Of a stretch of DNA of 64,000 nt, positions 1 through 12,508 are shown piece after piece. The stretch lies in assembly GCF_000208745.1 (NCBI RefSeq), contig NC_030853.1, forward strand, positions 15,596,591-15,660,590, written 5' to 3'. Made by a program: the position numbers and the translations under genes. The number at the start of each line of letters is the position of its first letter. The first letter of the stretch is position 1. Source of the DNA: Theobroma cacao (taxonomy: Eukaryota; Streptophyta; Magnoliopsida; Malvales; Malvaceae). The notes under the pieces were generated by a model. That model was not told the origin of the DNA, ran no database searches, and was given only the letters and a program-made list of their open reading frames with translations.

Positions 1-856
1 TTATAACATGCCATTGGTTTTTGACAGCATTATCAGTTCTCCCGGGGAAAAGCCTAGCAATCATCGCCCATTTGTTACCATATGCTTTATGAGCTGTCAT
101 CAGCCTCTCTTCTTCCTCTTCACTAAAAGCCTTTTTGTTGATCCTCGGGTCAAGTTGATTAAACCACCTCAATCTACAACTTTTACCTTCAAATTAATAA
201 AAGGTTTTACATGTTAATTTGTCATTATTCAAGCACAACCTTCATATGAATGAAGGGGAAAAAATGCATAAAAGGGAAAGAACTTTGCTAGAATTTCTTT
301 AACAGATTTTACCTGTTCTTCCTTGCAACTTCTCAGCTATAAGATTCCAGTTTTGAGGTCCATAAAGTGCAACAAGTTCCTTGAGTTTAGAGTCCTCGGC
401 AGGTTTCCAATGCCCTCTAGCACAAACCTTAGACTGCCCAACATCCTTCCCACTGAGAAAACAATCACCAGGGTTACCTTCATTCATACAGATTCTTCTC
501 CTTATATCCTCCATGGAAACTGCAGCATTGTTTTCTCCAAACTCATCAATAGATTCAGAACCCTTAGAAAAATGATCACCTACCTCACAGTTTCGGGCAT
601 CCTCTTCCAAGCTACAAGGACAGTTGATCACATATGAAATCCCCATGTGACCCTTCACAGGAATATTGTCACCACAGTAACAAATATTTTGTGAAGAATA
701 AACATGATGGGTTGGAGTAATAGAAAGAGAATCCATGTGTTTTAACACCTCCATTGATGAGCTGGAAGGTGAATATATGCTGTAGCAATTGGACAAGCCA
801 TTATTTTCTTGGTGACAACAGGAGCTGTTGTGGAACTGTTGCACGGTCATCTTCAT
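1..856 (-). CDS. MYB56-like: R2R3-MYB transcription factor, MYB56-like (5' part, runs off the left edge)
   Basis: Exon 1 is 313-856 (181 codons plus one base), the intron is 187-312 with GT..AG borders, and exon 2 is 1-186 and continues beyond the window. The R2 repeat begins near residue 148 ([32 protein letters not shown]). Exon 2 completes it ([15 protein letters not shown]) and gives most of R3 ([40 protein letters not shown]). The intron sits inside the GK of the R2 end, the classic R2R3-MYB intron position. The R2R3 sequence fits Arabidopsis subgroup 21 (MYB56/MYB105/MYB117 group), closest in my reading to MYB56; members are nuclear DNA-binding regulators of organ boundaries, cell walls and cell division. 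The 147-residue N-terminal region is low in known motifs. I chose the ATG at 854-856 because the sequence upstream in frame turns into a pyrimidine-rich, Leu/Phe/Ser-rich translation typical of a 5' UTR. The reading frame stays open to 1150, so a longer start cannot be ruled out. Confidence 0.9.
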
Positions 857-3800
857 ATCCCAAAATGGTAAAAAGAAAGTGCAGATAAAAACAAACAAGA
901 GAAGAGAGAGATATTTGCAAAGGAAACAAGCGAGACTGAGAGAGCTGCACAAAATAAATAAATAAAAGTGAGAAATAGAGAGACCGGTGCTTGTTAGCAG
1001 AAGTAAAAAAAAAAACAGTTTTTGTTTTCGTTCTAACAGAAAATCCACACGGCTACTCATCTTATGTTGAGGGAGTTTCACTTCTCTGACAGAAACCGGA
1101 CCCCTAGTTTGACTGTTCCTGTGAAAGGACATATTTCTAAGCCACTTCAAAGAGCGTGGAACACACTGATCTACTTACTTAACTCATTCAACAATGGAAA
1201 ACTGCACGCACTTTGATTATAATGTTGTGGAACTTTGAAGCTTAATAAATAGAAAATTCATTTATCAGTTATTATTGCACAAGCACAATTTTAACATTTC
1301 GAGTTGCAACCCTTTAATTTGACCGTACAAAACTTGATCTAACAAGTGTTACATTTATTTTTTAAGATGGTTCAAATTAATTAATTTAATTTCGAGTCTC
1401 TTTCTTCTTTGGATTTATGATACCCTTCGGCTTGTACTGTTAGATACCAATGTCTACATTTTTGTGTATAAATACCGTCCTGTGTACAAACCCATTTTTG
1501 CTACTATAATTTGATTTGCAAATATAAAATATGAAAGGGGGGTGGGGGGCAAAAGGTCTAGCGGGGTTCTTGACTTTTCACCCTATCTGCCTTGTTTCTA
1601 CTGCTGCAATGGAACCAAACTCACAGCATTACTACTGCATGAATGAATAAATCTTAGGTGCCTGGTGTTTGAATTGCTCATCATTTGTTATTCTTTTGTT
1701 CCCTTACATCACTTACTCACGTGTGGGTTATGTCACCTCATCCTCATCTCACGCGTGAACTCTCTCAGTCAAAGAGCTTGCGCTTTTTTTTTTCTTTTTC
1801 TCAATTGTGGGATGCTCTCTAGCTTAAGAAAACAAGGGGCACTGCTGCCCTATAGGAAGGTTACTCTCCTGCCCTTGCTAAAGGTTCCTCCTATTCACCT
1901 TTAATTCGAATGGCAAAGAAATAAGGGCAAACTAAGCTTGAAAGCAAAACGCCACTTCCCTGGCTATATCTTCACTCACCCAAAAAGCCAGTAATAAATA
2001 ACTCGGAGCTCTCTCCATCTTAATCACTGTTAGATACATAACTTTGATACAGACCTCTGCTTTAACCCTAGGAGATTTTATTCATTTAACTACCTGAGAT
2101 AGACCCAGCACCCAAAGCCTTTAACTAAGCTCTTCTTCTTGTTTTCTTCTATAATGTTTTTTGGATCTGCATAACAGAACTACCATTGCATGAAACACTG
2201 TATGAGTTTTCAATTATAGTAACAGTATCAGCTCAGGCATTAATCTCCAAAGTCAGTTTGAACCTACCAGCTTCGCCTGTTTCCTTTTGGTTACAGTAAC
2301 TCCCAAAACACCCTCAGATTGTATTAATTGTCAAAATCTTTCATGTTTCTGAGTTCAACTTCCCAATCCCTAGAAGAATTTCAAAATGTTTGTATATATA
2401 ACTAGACAAAAACTCAAGCTTCAGGATGGGGTCAGAAATATTTTATCTCAATCTCATTGTCAGTGTCATTTGACTATTTCTAGGGAAAAAAAAAGTCATA
2501 AAAGCCTCTCAATACTTGTTGGTGCCACAAATTTAACACAAGATGAATAAATCTTGAAAATAATGACAAAGATACAACTTAATTGCTGATCATATCTTTT
2601 CCCAAGAAATGATGTTTGATAAAAGTTTTCTTTTATTAAGTATTTTTAAAGAAATAAAAGTTACTTCGTCATAGCAACGTTTATTTGAAAAAGAATTACA
2701 CTACAAATTTCAGATGGGGTAAAATTATAACGGTGCAAAAATCTTTACAGTGCATTAACCATGCGTTCCAATGGGAAATCAAAAGAATAAACAAATGAAC
2801 AAGGAATGAGGTTGAGGAAGAACAAGTTTGCTTCTTGACATAGTCATGGTCATTTAGTGTTAATTACCCCATATTTAATGCAACCCTCCCAATACAGTGA
2901 AAATGGTAAACCATATTCTCAAGGCAACTTCACTGCCTGATTTGGCTCAAATTCTCTAGGACACAATTAAACCATTGAGCATTTTCACTTGCAACCAGTG
3001 ACCAGACATTCTAATTTACCCCCACAAAACTTTTTCACCCCAAGTAAAAATAATACAAGTCCACTTCTTTTCTCTTAGCATTCTTTCTTCCGGTATGATA
3101 GCAGCAGCCACCCGCCCTTGTGGACTTCAATTTCAGTATCACTCCTTACCTTTATGTAACTTGATGCAGTGAGCCTAGAGATTTTGATGCCCTAAGATGG
3201 GAAGCTACATTGCCAAAGCAACTGGTAAGAAAATTTACAGTAAAAATATATATATATATATAGAAAGCAGGTACAAGTAAGGCACCATTTCTTTTTCTTG
3301 GAAAGAAAACGTTTTAAGTGGGGAACCTCTCCTATGCATAATCTTCAATAACAGAATTGTCCATCAAAATAATATAACATGTACTACACAGGGAAGAAAT
3401 CAAATCAAAAGACTGTCAACATCAATCCCTTTCTACTAAGTTAAATTTATGTGCATTAAGGCAACCTTAATTAGTGTAATGTCCTTTCCAAGTTAGATCT
3501 CGCTGGCTAATGCCAAGTATTAAGAGAAAGCTATATTTAATTTGCCAAAGAAATGAAAATAGCATGACAGTTATGTAACTATATATCAGTCAAATTTAAA
3601 CCATATCTGCAGTGTCTCATACTGCTTTTCGCCCACCTATGTCAATTTTACCAAGAGCTGAGATCGGAATATGCAACATTCAATCATAGTTAGCAACTTT
3701 CTCATAATCTTAATAAAAATTCTGATAACTGTGAAACTCAAAGCTGGTCATAACGGATGCATGAATTATTATAAATTCGTAGTTACCTAGATGTTATAGG

Positions 3801-4240
3801 CTAACATCAGTTGTACATGGGGCCATAAAAATATCAGTCATTCAGTTGGGCCTATGAGTAGTTGTGTTGCCTTTAAAGGTCGACCCTTCATTTTTTGACT
3901 CCCTTGGCTTTAAGTTCTAGACTTTTTGTTACTTCTCCAAGTATTTTTTTTTTAATCATTTAATGCAGAAACTAGGAAGGACCATGCCACACTTCTTTGA
4001 AATAAGTTTTTTCTCCTCATGTAGCTTTAAGCCTTGGTTTTTTAGGCTTTTATATGGCTCCTACTCTAAACCATTAACTACATGTAGCCTGTCTCTTGTC
4101 CCTCCTCAAGTAACCTTGATTTCTCACAGCCACAATGTAGCTAAGGTTGTACGAAATGAAATTAGGAGAGAGGTCTTCCTTCCAAAAGTGTTTTCAGTGT
4201 GATTGTTCAAGCAACTGCTATAAAAGGTTAATTGACCATG
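857..4240. other. MYB 5' leader, promoter side and intergenic DNA
   Basis: Immediately upstream of the MYB start (857-1150) the minus-strand leader is pyrimidine rich. Beyond it the DNA is AT rich with no coding region I can support. A G-rich stretch lies near 1537-1549 and a short (TA)n run at about 3246-3262. Short ORFs here have no family resemblance. Confidence 0.6.
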
Positions 4241-4245
4241 AAATC

Positions 4246-4574
4246 TGTTGAGAATAATGCTTGCATGGCTTGGTGTCTGTGTATGTGTACCTTGCTAATT
4301 ATTTGAATTAAGACATGCAGTTACTTGTAGTTATTACATGTAAAACTGTTTTTAAACTTCCTTTAACACTTGTAATTCATGTCTTAACACTTAAATCCAT
4401 GTCTTGACAAGTGTTATGCATGTAACTACCTTTTTTGTGTATAAATAGGGGTGTCTCATATGAATAAAGTGTGCCTTTCATTAGAACAATTTTTGTTCTT
4501 CTTTGAATTCCTTGTCTGGTTTGTTAACAGTTGCTTCATACAAAAACTTTATTTCTGTCCTTACTTTATCTTCA
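4246..4574 (+). repeat. 5' LTR of the 4246-8920 copia element
   Basis: 329 bp, starts TGTTGAGAATAATGC and ends TCTTCA. It contains a TATA box (TATAAATA) at 4440-4447 and a polyadenylation-like AATAAA at 4463-4468. The partner LTR at 8592-8920 has the same length with no indels visible. Confidence 0.93.
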
Positions 4575-4588
4575 TGGTATCTAGAGCC
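4575..4588 (+). other. Primer-binding site
   Basis: TGGTATCTAGAGCC lies directly after the 5' LTR. It resembles the TGGTATCAGAGC primer site of plant copia elements, which is complementary to the 3' end of initiator methionine tRNA; one inserted base separates it from the consensus. Confidence 0.75.
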
Positions 4589-4674
4589 TATTTTGATCTT
4601 AAGGGACTGTGTTTGTAGGATAATAAAAAATAAAGCCATTTCCCAAAACCTAAAGAAAACCATTTTCATGCAAA

Positions 4675-7600
4675 ATGGCCTCCAACAATATTCTTAGTCA
4701 TCAATCTCCACCAATTTCAATGGAGAGAATTATGCAATTTGGTTAGTTAAGATGGAAGCCTATCTTCGTGGTTACGATTTTTGGGATGTCATAGAATCTG
4801 GAGGTGAAGTACCTGTCTTGAGAGAGACTGCAACCCTCGCACAAATTAAACAACATAACGAGGAAGTTGCTAAGTGCTACAGAGCGCTGGCATGTATCTG
4901 TGGGCCTATTTTGGATGCTACATTTACAAGAATAATGGGATCCAAATCAGCAAAAAAGGCATGGGACAAACTTAAGGAGGAATTCCAAGGCTCAGAGAGG
5001 ACAAAGCAGATGTAGGTGATGAATTTATTGAGGGAGTTTGAGACTTTCAGAATGAGGGATACTAAAAATATTAAAGACTACATTAACAAAATCATGCGAG
5101 TGGTGAACCAGGTGCGGCTGTTGGGAAAGAATCTTTTTGAAAGTTGTGCAGTCCAAAAAGTTCTTGTGTCTCTACCAAAAAGATTTGAATCTATGATTAT
5201 ATCATTAGAAGGGTAAAAGGACCTCTCAACCTTGACTTTTACTGATATAGTGAATGCACTCCAAGCTGCAGAGCAAAGGAGAGCAATGCGAAGTGATAAT
5301 ACAATTGAAAACTCTTTATTTGGAAAGATGAAAGGAAAAGCAGAAGGTGAGTCAAGAATAAAAAAAGGCTCAGGTGATCAGAAGGAGAAAGAAAAAGAAA
5401 AGGTTCAATATAACAAAACTCACGAGAAGAAAAGCAAGTTTCAGATATGCTCTCACTATAAGAAAAGGAATCATTCAGAGGCCTACTACTGGTTCAAGTC
5501 GAGTGTTAGGTGTCGTGCATGTAATTAATTAGGTCACATTGAGAATGTATGTAAAAATAAACCAGAGAAGCATGATAAGGCATCACAAGCAGATGAGAAG
5601 GCTGATGTTACTGAAGAGCAGTTGTTTATGACCTTGACACGACCTAAGGTAGTTGACTCCAATCAATGGTTGTTGGACAGTGATTGTTCAAATCACATGA
5701 CCTTGAACAAAGAATTCTTTGCTGAACTTGCTACCCTGCATCGATCTAGTGTTAAAATAGGTGATAACAAATATTTATATGCAATAGGGAAAAGTACAAT
5801 CAACATTCAAACTTCCCTAGGAATCTAGTATGTCAAAAAAGTGTTTCTTGTTCCTGATATTGCTCAAAATCTGCTAAGTGTAGGCCAAATGGTGGATGAT
5901 AGTTATGTCTTACTTTTTAAAGATAAATCATATATTGCGTATGATCCATCGAGTGAGTTTGTTATGAATGTTCCCATGAAAAGAAAATGCTTTCCTGTAA
6001 ATTTGGAAGATGTTTGTTATCCAGCTTCTGAGGTAAAATCGAATATGAAAATACTTTGGCATAAACGGTTTGGGCATTATAATCTTGATTCCTTGGTACA
6101 AGCTAGCAGGTTAGGCTTGATGGAGAATTTACCTTCCTTAACTGAATCAAATCAAGTTTGTAGTACATGTTAGTTTGGGAAATCTACTAGGAAACCATTT
6201 CCATCTGCTCAATCAAGTAGAGCAACCAAGAAGGTTGAACTAGTTCACACTGACATTGGAGGTCTTATGAGTGAAGAATCTCTAAATGGAAGCAAGTTCT
6301 TTCTAATTTTCATTGATGATGCTTCCAGAATGTGTTGTATTTATTTTATGAAACATAAATTTGAAGTGTTTAATCTCTTTTTGAAGTTCAAGGCTAGAGT
6401 TGAACAAGAATCTGAGAGAAAAATTAAAATTCTTAGATCTGACAATTGTGGAGAGTACAAGTGTTTAGATTTTTCTCAATATCCTGAGAAGGAAGGGATT
6501 AACATAAACTCACAGCTCCTTACACTCCTCAACTGAATGGAGTTAGTGAAAGAAAAAATAGAACTATAATAGAAATGACTAGGTGTCTTTTATTTGAAAA
6601 GGAGCTACCAAAGAGTTTTTGGGCAGAAGTAGCCAGTACAGCTGTATACTTGTTGAACATTCTTCCCATAAAAGCTTTAAAAATTGTGACTCCATATGAA
6701 GCTTGGTTCGAAAGAAAACCATCTGTAAGTCATTTACATGTTTTTGGGTGCATTTGTTATCAGCATGTCCCTAATGTGCTAAGAGATAAATTAGAGTCGA
6801 AGGCAGTGAAAGGAATATTTGTAAGGTACAGTCTACAATCAAAAGCCTACCACATATATCAAATTGACTCTGGTAAGATTTCCATTAGCAGAGATGTCAC
6901 GTTCAATGAAGAACTTAGTTGGGATTGGAATGAGAAGCAAATCAAATAATCAAATGATGTTGTTCAAAGTCAGAATGATGATGGTGGTGAACTTGATCTC
7001 TGATAAAACTCCTGTTTGGGGTTCTTGCTCTATTCAAGACATATACAACAGATGTCAAGTTACAATAGCAGAATCGACCTCATTTGATGAAGCTGCACTT
7101 CACAAGGAATGGAGATCAGATATGAGAAAAAAGAATTACAATGATTAAGAAAAACAAGACTTGGACTCTTTTTGATAGACCAAAACATAAACAAGTGATC
7201 TGCGTGAAATGGATCTTTAAGAAAAAGATGAATGCAGATGGTTCTCTGAATAAATGCAAAGCGAGGCTTGTTGCAAAAGGTTTTTCTCAAATGCCAGGAG
7301 TATATTATTTTGACACTTTTGCTCCTATAGCAAGGTTGGATACTATCAAGTTTCTCTTAGCTCTGTCAGTAGCTCATGGTTCGAAAGTCTTTCATCTGGA
7401 TGTTAAGTCTGTATTTTTAAATGGCAGACTAAATGAAGAAATATTTGTGGAACAACCCATGGGATTTGAAGTAGAAGTTGATAAAAACAAAGTGTATAGG
7501 TTGCATAAAGCCTTATATGGGTTAAAACAAGCACCACGTGCATGGTATGTAGGACTGACTCTAACTTGCAGAATCAGGGGTTCCACAAAAGCTTGAATGA

Positions 7601-8580
7601 GGCCACATTATATGTGATGGAAGGAGGTACTGTCAACTCTTTAATTGTATCATTATATGTTGATGATTTTTGGATAACAAGTGCAAACACAAATGGTATT
7701 GCTAAACTTAAAGCATCAATGGAGAAAGAATTCAACATGTCAGATTTGGGTTTGATGACTTACTTTTTAGGACTTGAAGTGTCACAAACTAGGAGTGGTA
7801 TTCACTTGACTCAACAGAACTACATAACAGAGGTGTTGAAACAATTCAACTTGAGCAATTGCAAGACAACTGAAACTCTTTTGAATGCAAATGAAAAACT
7901 ATTAGTTGACTCAAGTAACAAGCTCTACAATCCCAGTGAATAGAAGTCTAATAGGTTACCTTCTCTATATATGTTTAACTCGAGCAAAACTTATGTTTGC
8001 TGTTAGTTACTTGTCACGATTCATGCAACAGCCATGTCAATCACATCTTACTGCAACCAAAAGTATTTTGAGGTATCTAAAAGGTACGACAAGCTATGGT
8101 GCCACATTCATATAAGCTAAAACAATTGAACTTGTAGGATTTTCTAATAGTGATTGGGGAGGTAGCATTGATGATGCCAAAAGTAACTCTGGATATGTAT
8201 TACTCTTGGGAATGGAGTGTTTTCATGGACTTCACACAAGCAAGAATCAGTGGCACAATCCTCAACAGAAGCAGAGTACGTAGCAGCTGTTGTAGTTGCA
8301 AACCAAGGGATTTGGTTGAGAAAAATTCTACTTGATATTGGAATGTCATTGATGAATCCTACCAAGGTGTTTGTTAACAACAAATCTGCCATATCAATTC
8401 CATGGGAGAACTAAGCACATTCATGTAAAATATCATGCCTTGAGGGATGTAAAAAAAAAAGGTGAAATTCTTGTACAATGTTGCTCATCTGATGATCAAG
8501 CTGTTAACATTATGACTAAGGCTCTCTCCAAGGCTAAGTTTGAACATAATCGAGAAATGCTTATGGTGAAGAATGCAAGC
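4675..8580 (+). pseudogene. Copia gag-pol polyprotein remnant
   Basis: Gag begins near 4675 (MASNN) but a one-base shift before 4722 is needed to enter the main gag frame (GENYAIWLVKMEAYLRGYDF), followed by the UBN2-type gag region to about 5300. A CCHC zinc knuckle (CRACN..LGHIENVC) lies at 5511-5553 and is interrupted by a stop. The protease site at about 5670 reads DSDCSNHM instead of the DSG usual in copia proteases. GAG-pre-integrase (WHKRFGHYNLDSL) is at about 6058-6175, and the integrase core at 6250-6720 has a frameshift near 6530. Reverse transcriptase (7140-7950) keeps ALYGLKQAPRAWY and YVDD, with frameshifts near 7545. RNase H (STEAEYVAAVV; TKHIHVKYHALRD) is at 8245-8560. Stops near 5013, 5214, 5526, 5826 and 6170 show that it is dead. 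Confidence 0.92.
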
Positions 8581-8591
8581 ATTAAGGAGGG
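8581..8591 (+). other. Polypurine tract
   Basis: ATTAAGGAGGG directly precedes the 3' LTR, the expected plus-strand primer for reverse transcription of this element. Confidence 0.75.
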
Positions 8592-8920
8592 TGTTGAGAA
8601 TAATGCTTGCATGGCCTGGTGTCTATGTATGTGTACCTTGCTGATTATTTGAATTAAGACATGCAGTTACTTGTAGTTATTACATGTAAAACTGTTTTTA
8701 AACTTCCTTTAACACTTGTAATCCATGCCTTAACACTTGAATCCATGTCTTGACAAATGTTATGCATGTAACTACCTTTTTTGTGTATAAATAGGGGTGT
8801 CTCATATGAATAAAGTGTGCCTTTCATCAGAACAATTTATGTTCTTCTTTAAATTCATTGCCTAGTTTGTTAACAGTTGCTTCATACAGCAACTTTATTT
8901 TTGTCCTTATTTTATCTTCA
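8592..8920 (+). repeat. 3' LTR of the 4246-8920 copia element
   Basis: 329 bp, TGTTGAGAATAATGC to TCTTCA, TATA box at 8786-8793. It is followed at once by AAATC, the second copy of the target duplication. Confidence 0.93.
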
Positions 8921-8925
8921 AAATC

Positions 8926-9629
8926 TAGCATTCCTACTTTGAACTCCATTTATTTAATATTTCAACTATAATTTTCATGGCTAGGTGGGGATTAATTTTG
9001 CCAGTATTGGTAGAGAGCAAAACCTGAAAACTAAAATCTAGCTTTCAGAAAGTTAAGGGAGTTATGTTGATAAATGATAAGCACATAGCTAGGGCCAGAT
9101 TACCAACACCCAATCCACAAGCCATGCACAAATATTCTTTCCTTCAAAAATAAGCACTTTTACCTGTATATTCCAAGCAATGGTAATGAACAAAGCAAGC
9201 CATTCAATAGGCAACAACTCTGCTAATGCAAAAAGGAAGTTGAATTCTTCTTTACTGTGACATAGTAGTGTAGTAGATCAATGTTACATTTCTTTATAAA
9301 TTCTAGGTCCACCAGAATAGCAATATTGTTCACATGTCACTGGTAAGTGTTATGCACATCCTAAAAGGGGATGTGAAGAAATGATAGATTTTGGACTATT
9401 ATGCTGAAAGTAAACCATTCTAATGGAATCAATAAACATGCTGCCACTAGAACTCAAACAATAAATACAAAGGATCAACCAAGTAAAGTGAGCATAATGA
9501 ATTACTTCTGTGATTATGAAACAAAACTAAGATCAGATCTAAGGGTTACAATATGAAATTTATGAATTAAATTGATAGGAAGAGAATCTTATCTTAGCCC
9601 TTTAGTGTCACACAATAATAAGAAAGCTA
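8926..9629. other. Intergenic DNA, nothing recognised
   Basis: AT-rich sequence between the copia element and a small MITE. No coding region, RNA gene or repeat structure was seen. Confidence 0.5.
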
Positions 9630-9961
9630 AACTACAACAAATTTGACTTAAGACAACATATTTGTAAAATGTTTTATTAAAAATATTTTTAATAACACTT
9701 TTTTAATACTTTTTAGAACATTTTTGTAGATTTAACTTCACTATATAAATTTTTAGATGCATTATGAATAAAATGTAATCATAGAAATTGCATACACTAG
9801 CAAACGTTACACTTTTTTATATGTTACACTTTTTTATATTTCTACTAAATGTGAAAAAAGTGAAACTAAAAGTTTAAATAGCTGCAGTTTTTTAAGATTT
9901 CACTATACAACAAAATATGTTGCTTAAATAAGTGTGATTAAAACTCAATTTTGTTGTAGTG
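9630..9961. mobile_element. CACTA-type MITE
   Basis: About 332 bp. The right end is TTTTGTTGTAGTG, the reverse complement of CACTACAACAAAA. The left end is AACTACAACAAATTTGA, matching the same terminal repeat with a changed first base. Subterminal sequences also mirror each other loosely (ACTTAAGACAACATATTT on the left against ACTTATTTAAGCAACATA read from the right). Flanking 3-bp copies are CTA and TTA, one mismatch. It has no coding capacity. It sits just 3' of the F-box pseudogene. Confidence 0.65.
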
Positions 9962-10444
9962 TTAAGAAAAAGATCATGTAGAGGCAAACCAAAGAGTCTC
10001 CCAAGAGTTTAAGCATAAGGTGAAGGCCAACAAATTTAACCTTTTCAGGTTCTGAGCTATTAGTGAAATAAGATATAGGCATGGGAGGAAGCTCTAGGGA
10101 AGTTGCAAATCTCTTCTTGAACCAATTCTTTATGACGAGTGACATCTTCATCACTCAATTCAAAATCAAATTTGAACCTTTCATAGGTTAAAGATAGTCT
10201 CTCGAAAGCAACTACCTTCTGCAGCAGATGTTTCACAAATTCAATCTCACTCTAATAGCCAAAGAAGTGATGTACCACAACTATCTTGAGATTTGCAGAA
10301 ATTCAACTATTAGGTCCCATTCTCCATTGTTAAGCTCAATAAACAATTGTTCTAAAGCATAAGCTTGAATATGATCACCAAACCTTTCTTATTACTGAGC
10401 TTTATATTGCAAATCCACCCAGAACAAGAACATTTATGAGAACT

Positions 10445-11990
10445 TAATCTATAGGCAATTGTTGTTAATTTCTTACGTAAGTGCACATATCGTTAACAAG
10501 TAATATAGTGATAAAATAAAGTATCGATCACATAGAGAATTATTTTAATTCCTATTGTTAGCTACTAAAATTATAACACCCTAATTTTATCCAAACTATT
10601 AAAAAGAAAACCTAACTGAAGACTAAAACTAATCTAAATTAACCAACAAAATTATTTTATTAAACTTGATTAACTTTTAGATCTAAGATTATGATGTCTC
10701 TCAATACTTTATCTGAATATTATCTCTCTCTCTCTCTTAACTTAGTTTAATGGATTAAATTGCTAACCTAGAGTTCTAAATTATTTACAAGTCTTTGTCG
10801 AGTTTCTCATAAAATATCTCTCCTAATTACTTTACTATATGTCTATACAAATTAAATTGAAGACAAATTCATTAAGTTTAGACTCTAATCTTAGCTATGT
10901 ATGGCTTATAGGTGTATGTCTACCCTATATGCAAATCAAACCATCTAACCAACTAAGTGTATTTGATCATACGCTATTCTATTCAAGGTCTGCCTAAATC
11001 TCCTTTGTCAAGGTTTAACTTAAGTTTCCAATTTAATCTAATTGGTGGTCAGTGAATCAGAAGCATTAAGAACAAAATAAAATAAACAACTTAAATCCAT
11101 AATACATAAGCAAAAGAGAGATAAATAAATTAAACTACATATTGAGTTCAATCATAATCTTAGATAAATAATTTAGTTCCTCATTAAGTCGCACATCATC
11201 ATCAAATTAAGTTTAAACATTTAAACTAAACTAAGAAAAATAAAGAATAAAGAAACTCCAAGAGTGAAACTCTTGATCTCCAAATCTTCTTGAATCCTTC
11301 AATTTCTTTTCAGTTCCAATGAGACTTTTTTTTCAACGATTTTGTAGCTTGAATCTCAACTCTCAATTTAGTGTCTCATTCTCCTCTTTAAAAGTCTTCC
11401 GAAAGATTGTTTTTATAGGGTTTTGAAGTTGGGTCAAGTTGGATGAAGAAATAAGTCAATTCCAATCAGAATTTCCTCATCAAACTATGTGAGCCCCGAC
11501 CTTGACCAATTAATTAACAAAAATTGTAATTGCCCTAGGACTGCTACAGTGCTTCAACTTTGATAAAATTTTTGACCACATTTTGGGCCAAACTAGGCAA
11601 AGTGGTAAACATGAAAGTTGTATCTTTTTCTCTTATCAATCCAATGATTCAAGAACTATTTTATTTCAAGTTCTATAGAGAGAGTTATAGTTGAAATACC
11701 GAGATATATGTAGTGAAAGTCTGTACCTTAAAATTACTCTCTTTCTTCCATTAAAATTCTTCTTTCATTAAACACCTATAAAAGCACAAATAAACCAATA
11801 ACAACCTATCTTAATCACATTAACACCAAATTAAGCATAAAATTAACTAAGATTAGATTGACTCACCTAAATTAACTAACCTAAAATTATTAAATAAAAC
11901 TTATTAATTTCTATGCATTACTACAAGAACTAAGCTAAATTAATTTCAAAATTAAGCCCAAATAACTCTATATCATAAAGTTATCAGCAA
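10445..11990. mobile_element. Unclassified 1.5-kb AT-rich insertion in the F-box gene
   Basis: This block separates two pieces of the F-box coding sequence and has no coding capacity. Near its left end (about 10475-10545) it carries a stretch (GTTAACAAGTAATATAGTG, then AAGTATCGATCACATAGAG) that resembles a sequence I know to recur in many plant genomes as part of non-autonomous repeats. I could not define terminal repeats or a target duplication, so its class and exact ends are open; it may also include an old intron. Confidence 0.4.
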
Positions 11991-12098
11991 TCAAAAAGGT
12001 AAAATCAAGATTGGAAAGAAGATATTAACACTGACATCTATTTCAATCTTCTTCAAATGAAGGTAATGTCCTAAAAAAGCAAGAAGAGCATTAAGATG

Positions 12099-12508
12099 TG
12101 TTAAAGATGGAAGCTTGATTTGCATCTTGGCACGAAACTTTTAAAATTATTTGGTAAAATGACAATCATGTGGTTGTCACATGCTTTCTTTTATTTAGCT
12201 TATCAGCCTACTATGCACATGTTCTATTTTTATTTTGTTCATTTCTTTCATTTATTCTACTAGTTAATTTCCTTGTTTCTTGTAATGGCCAAGTGGCTAA
12301 TTTCCTTTTATTTTTGCAATGTATCAAACAGCTGTGTGGGGTCCATTAGTTGGTTTCCTTTGTATTTATGTTAATATTTAAACCAGCTCGATAGCCATTA
12401 TCAATATTATTCCCTTTTTTCTTCATTGAGTTCCGTCTGCAATTTTTTCTTTGGTTCACCATTTTCGATTCTTTAAAAAATTATTTCATTTACTTTAAAA
12501 ATCTAATA
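12099..12508 (+). repeat. 5' LTR of the 12099-21249 copia element
   Basis: 410 bp, begins TGTTAAAGATGGAAGCTTGA and ends AAAATCTAATA, directly followed by the primer site TGATATCAGAGC. It aligns along its whole length with 20841-21249. Confidence 0.88.

Larger units (their letters stand above)
4246..8920 (+). mobile_element. Ty1/copia LTR retrotransposon, structurally complete but decayed
   Basis: The element is 4675 bp, bounded by two 329-bp LTRs (TG..CA) and a 5-bp target duplication AAATC at 4241-4245 and 8921-8925. A primer-binding site of the plant initiator-Met-tRNA type (TGGTATCTAGAGCC) starts at 4575, directly after the LTR. A purine tract (ATTAAGGAGGG) ends at 8591, just before the 3' LTR. 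Gene order is gag, protease, integrase, reverse transcriptase, RNase H, which defines copia. The two LTRs differ by about 17 substitutions by eye (about 5%), mostly transitions, so the insertion is fairly old. It is not nested in any other element that I can recognise. The coding region has several stops and frameshifts, so it cannot move on its own. Confidence 0.93.

Noticed and set aside
1537..1549. G-rich stretch upstream of MYB as a quadruplex
   Set aside because: Only two long G-runs, so a standard four-run intramolecular quadruplex is not supported.
3963..4202. 79-aa ORF next to the copia element
   Set aside because: No family resemblance, composition like random AT-rich DNA, and no splice or promoter context.
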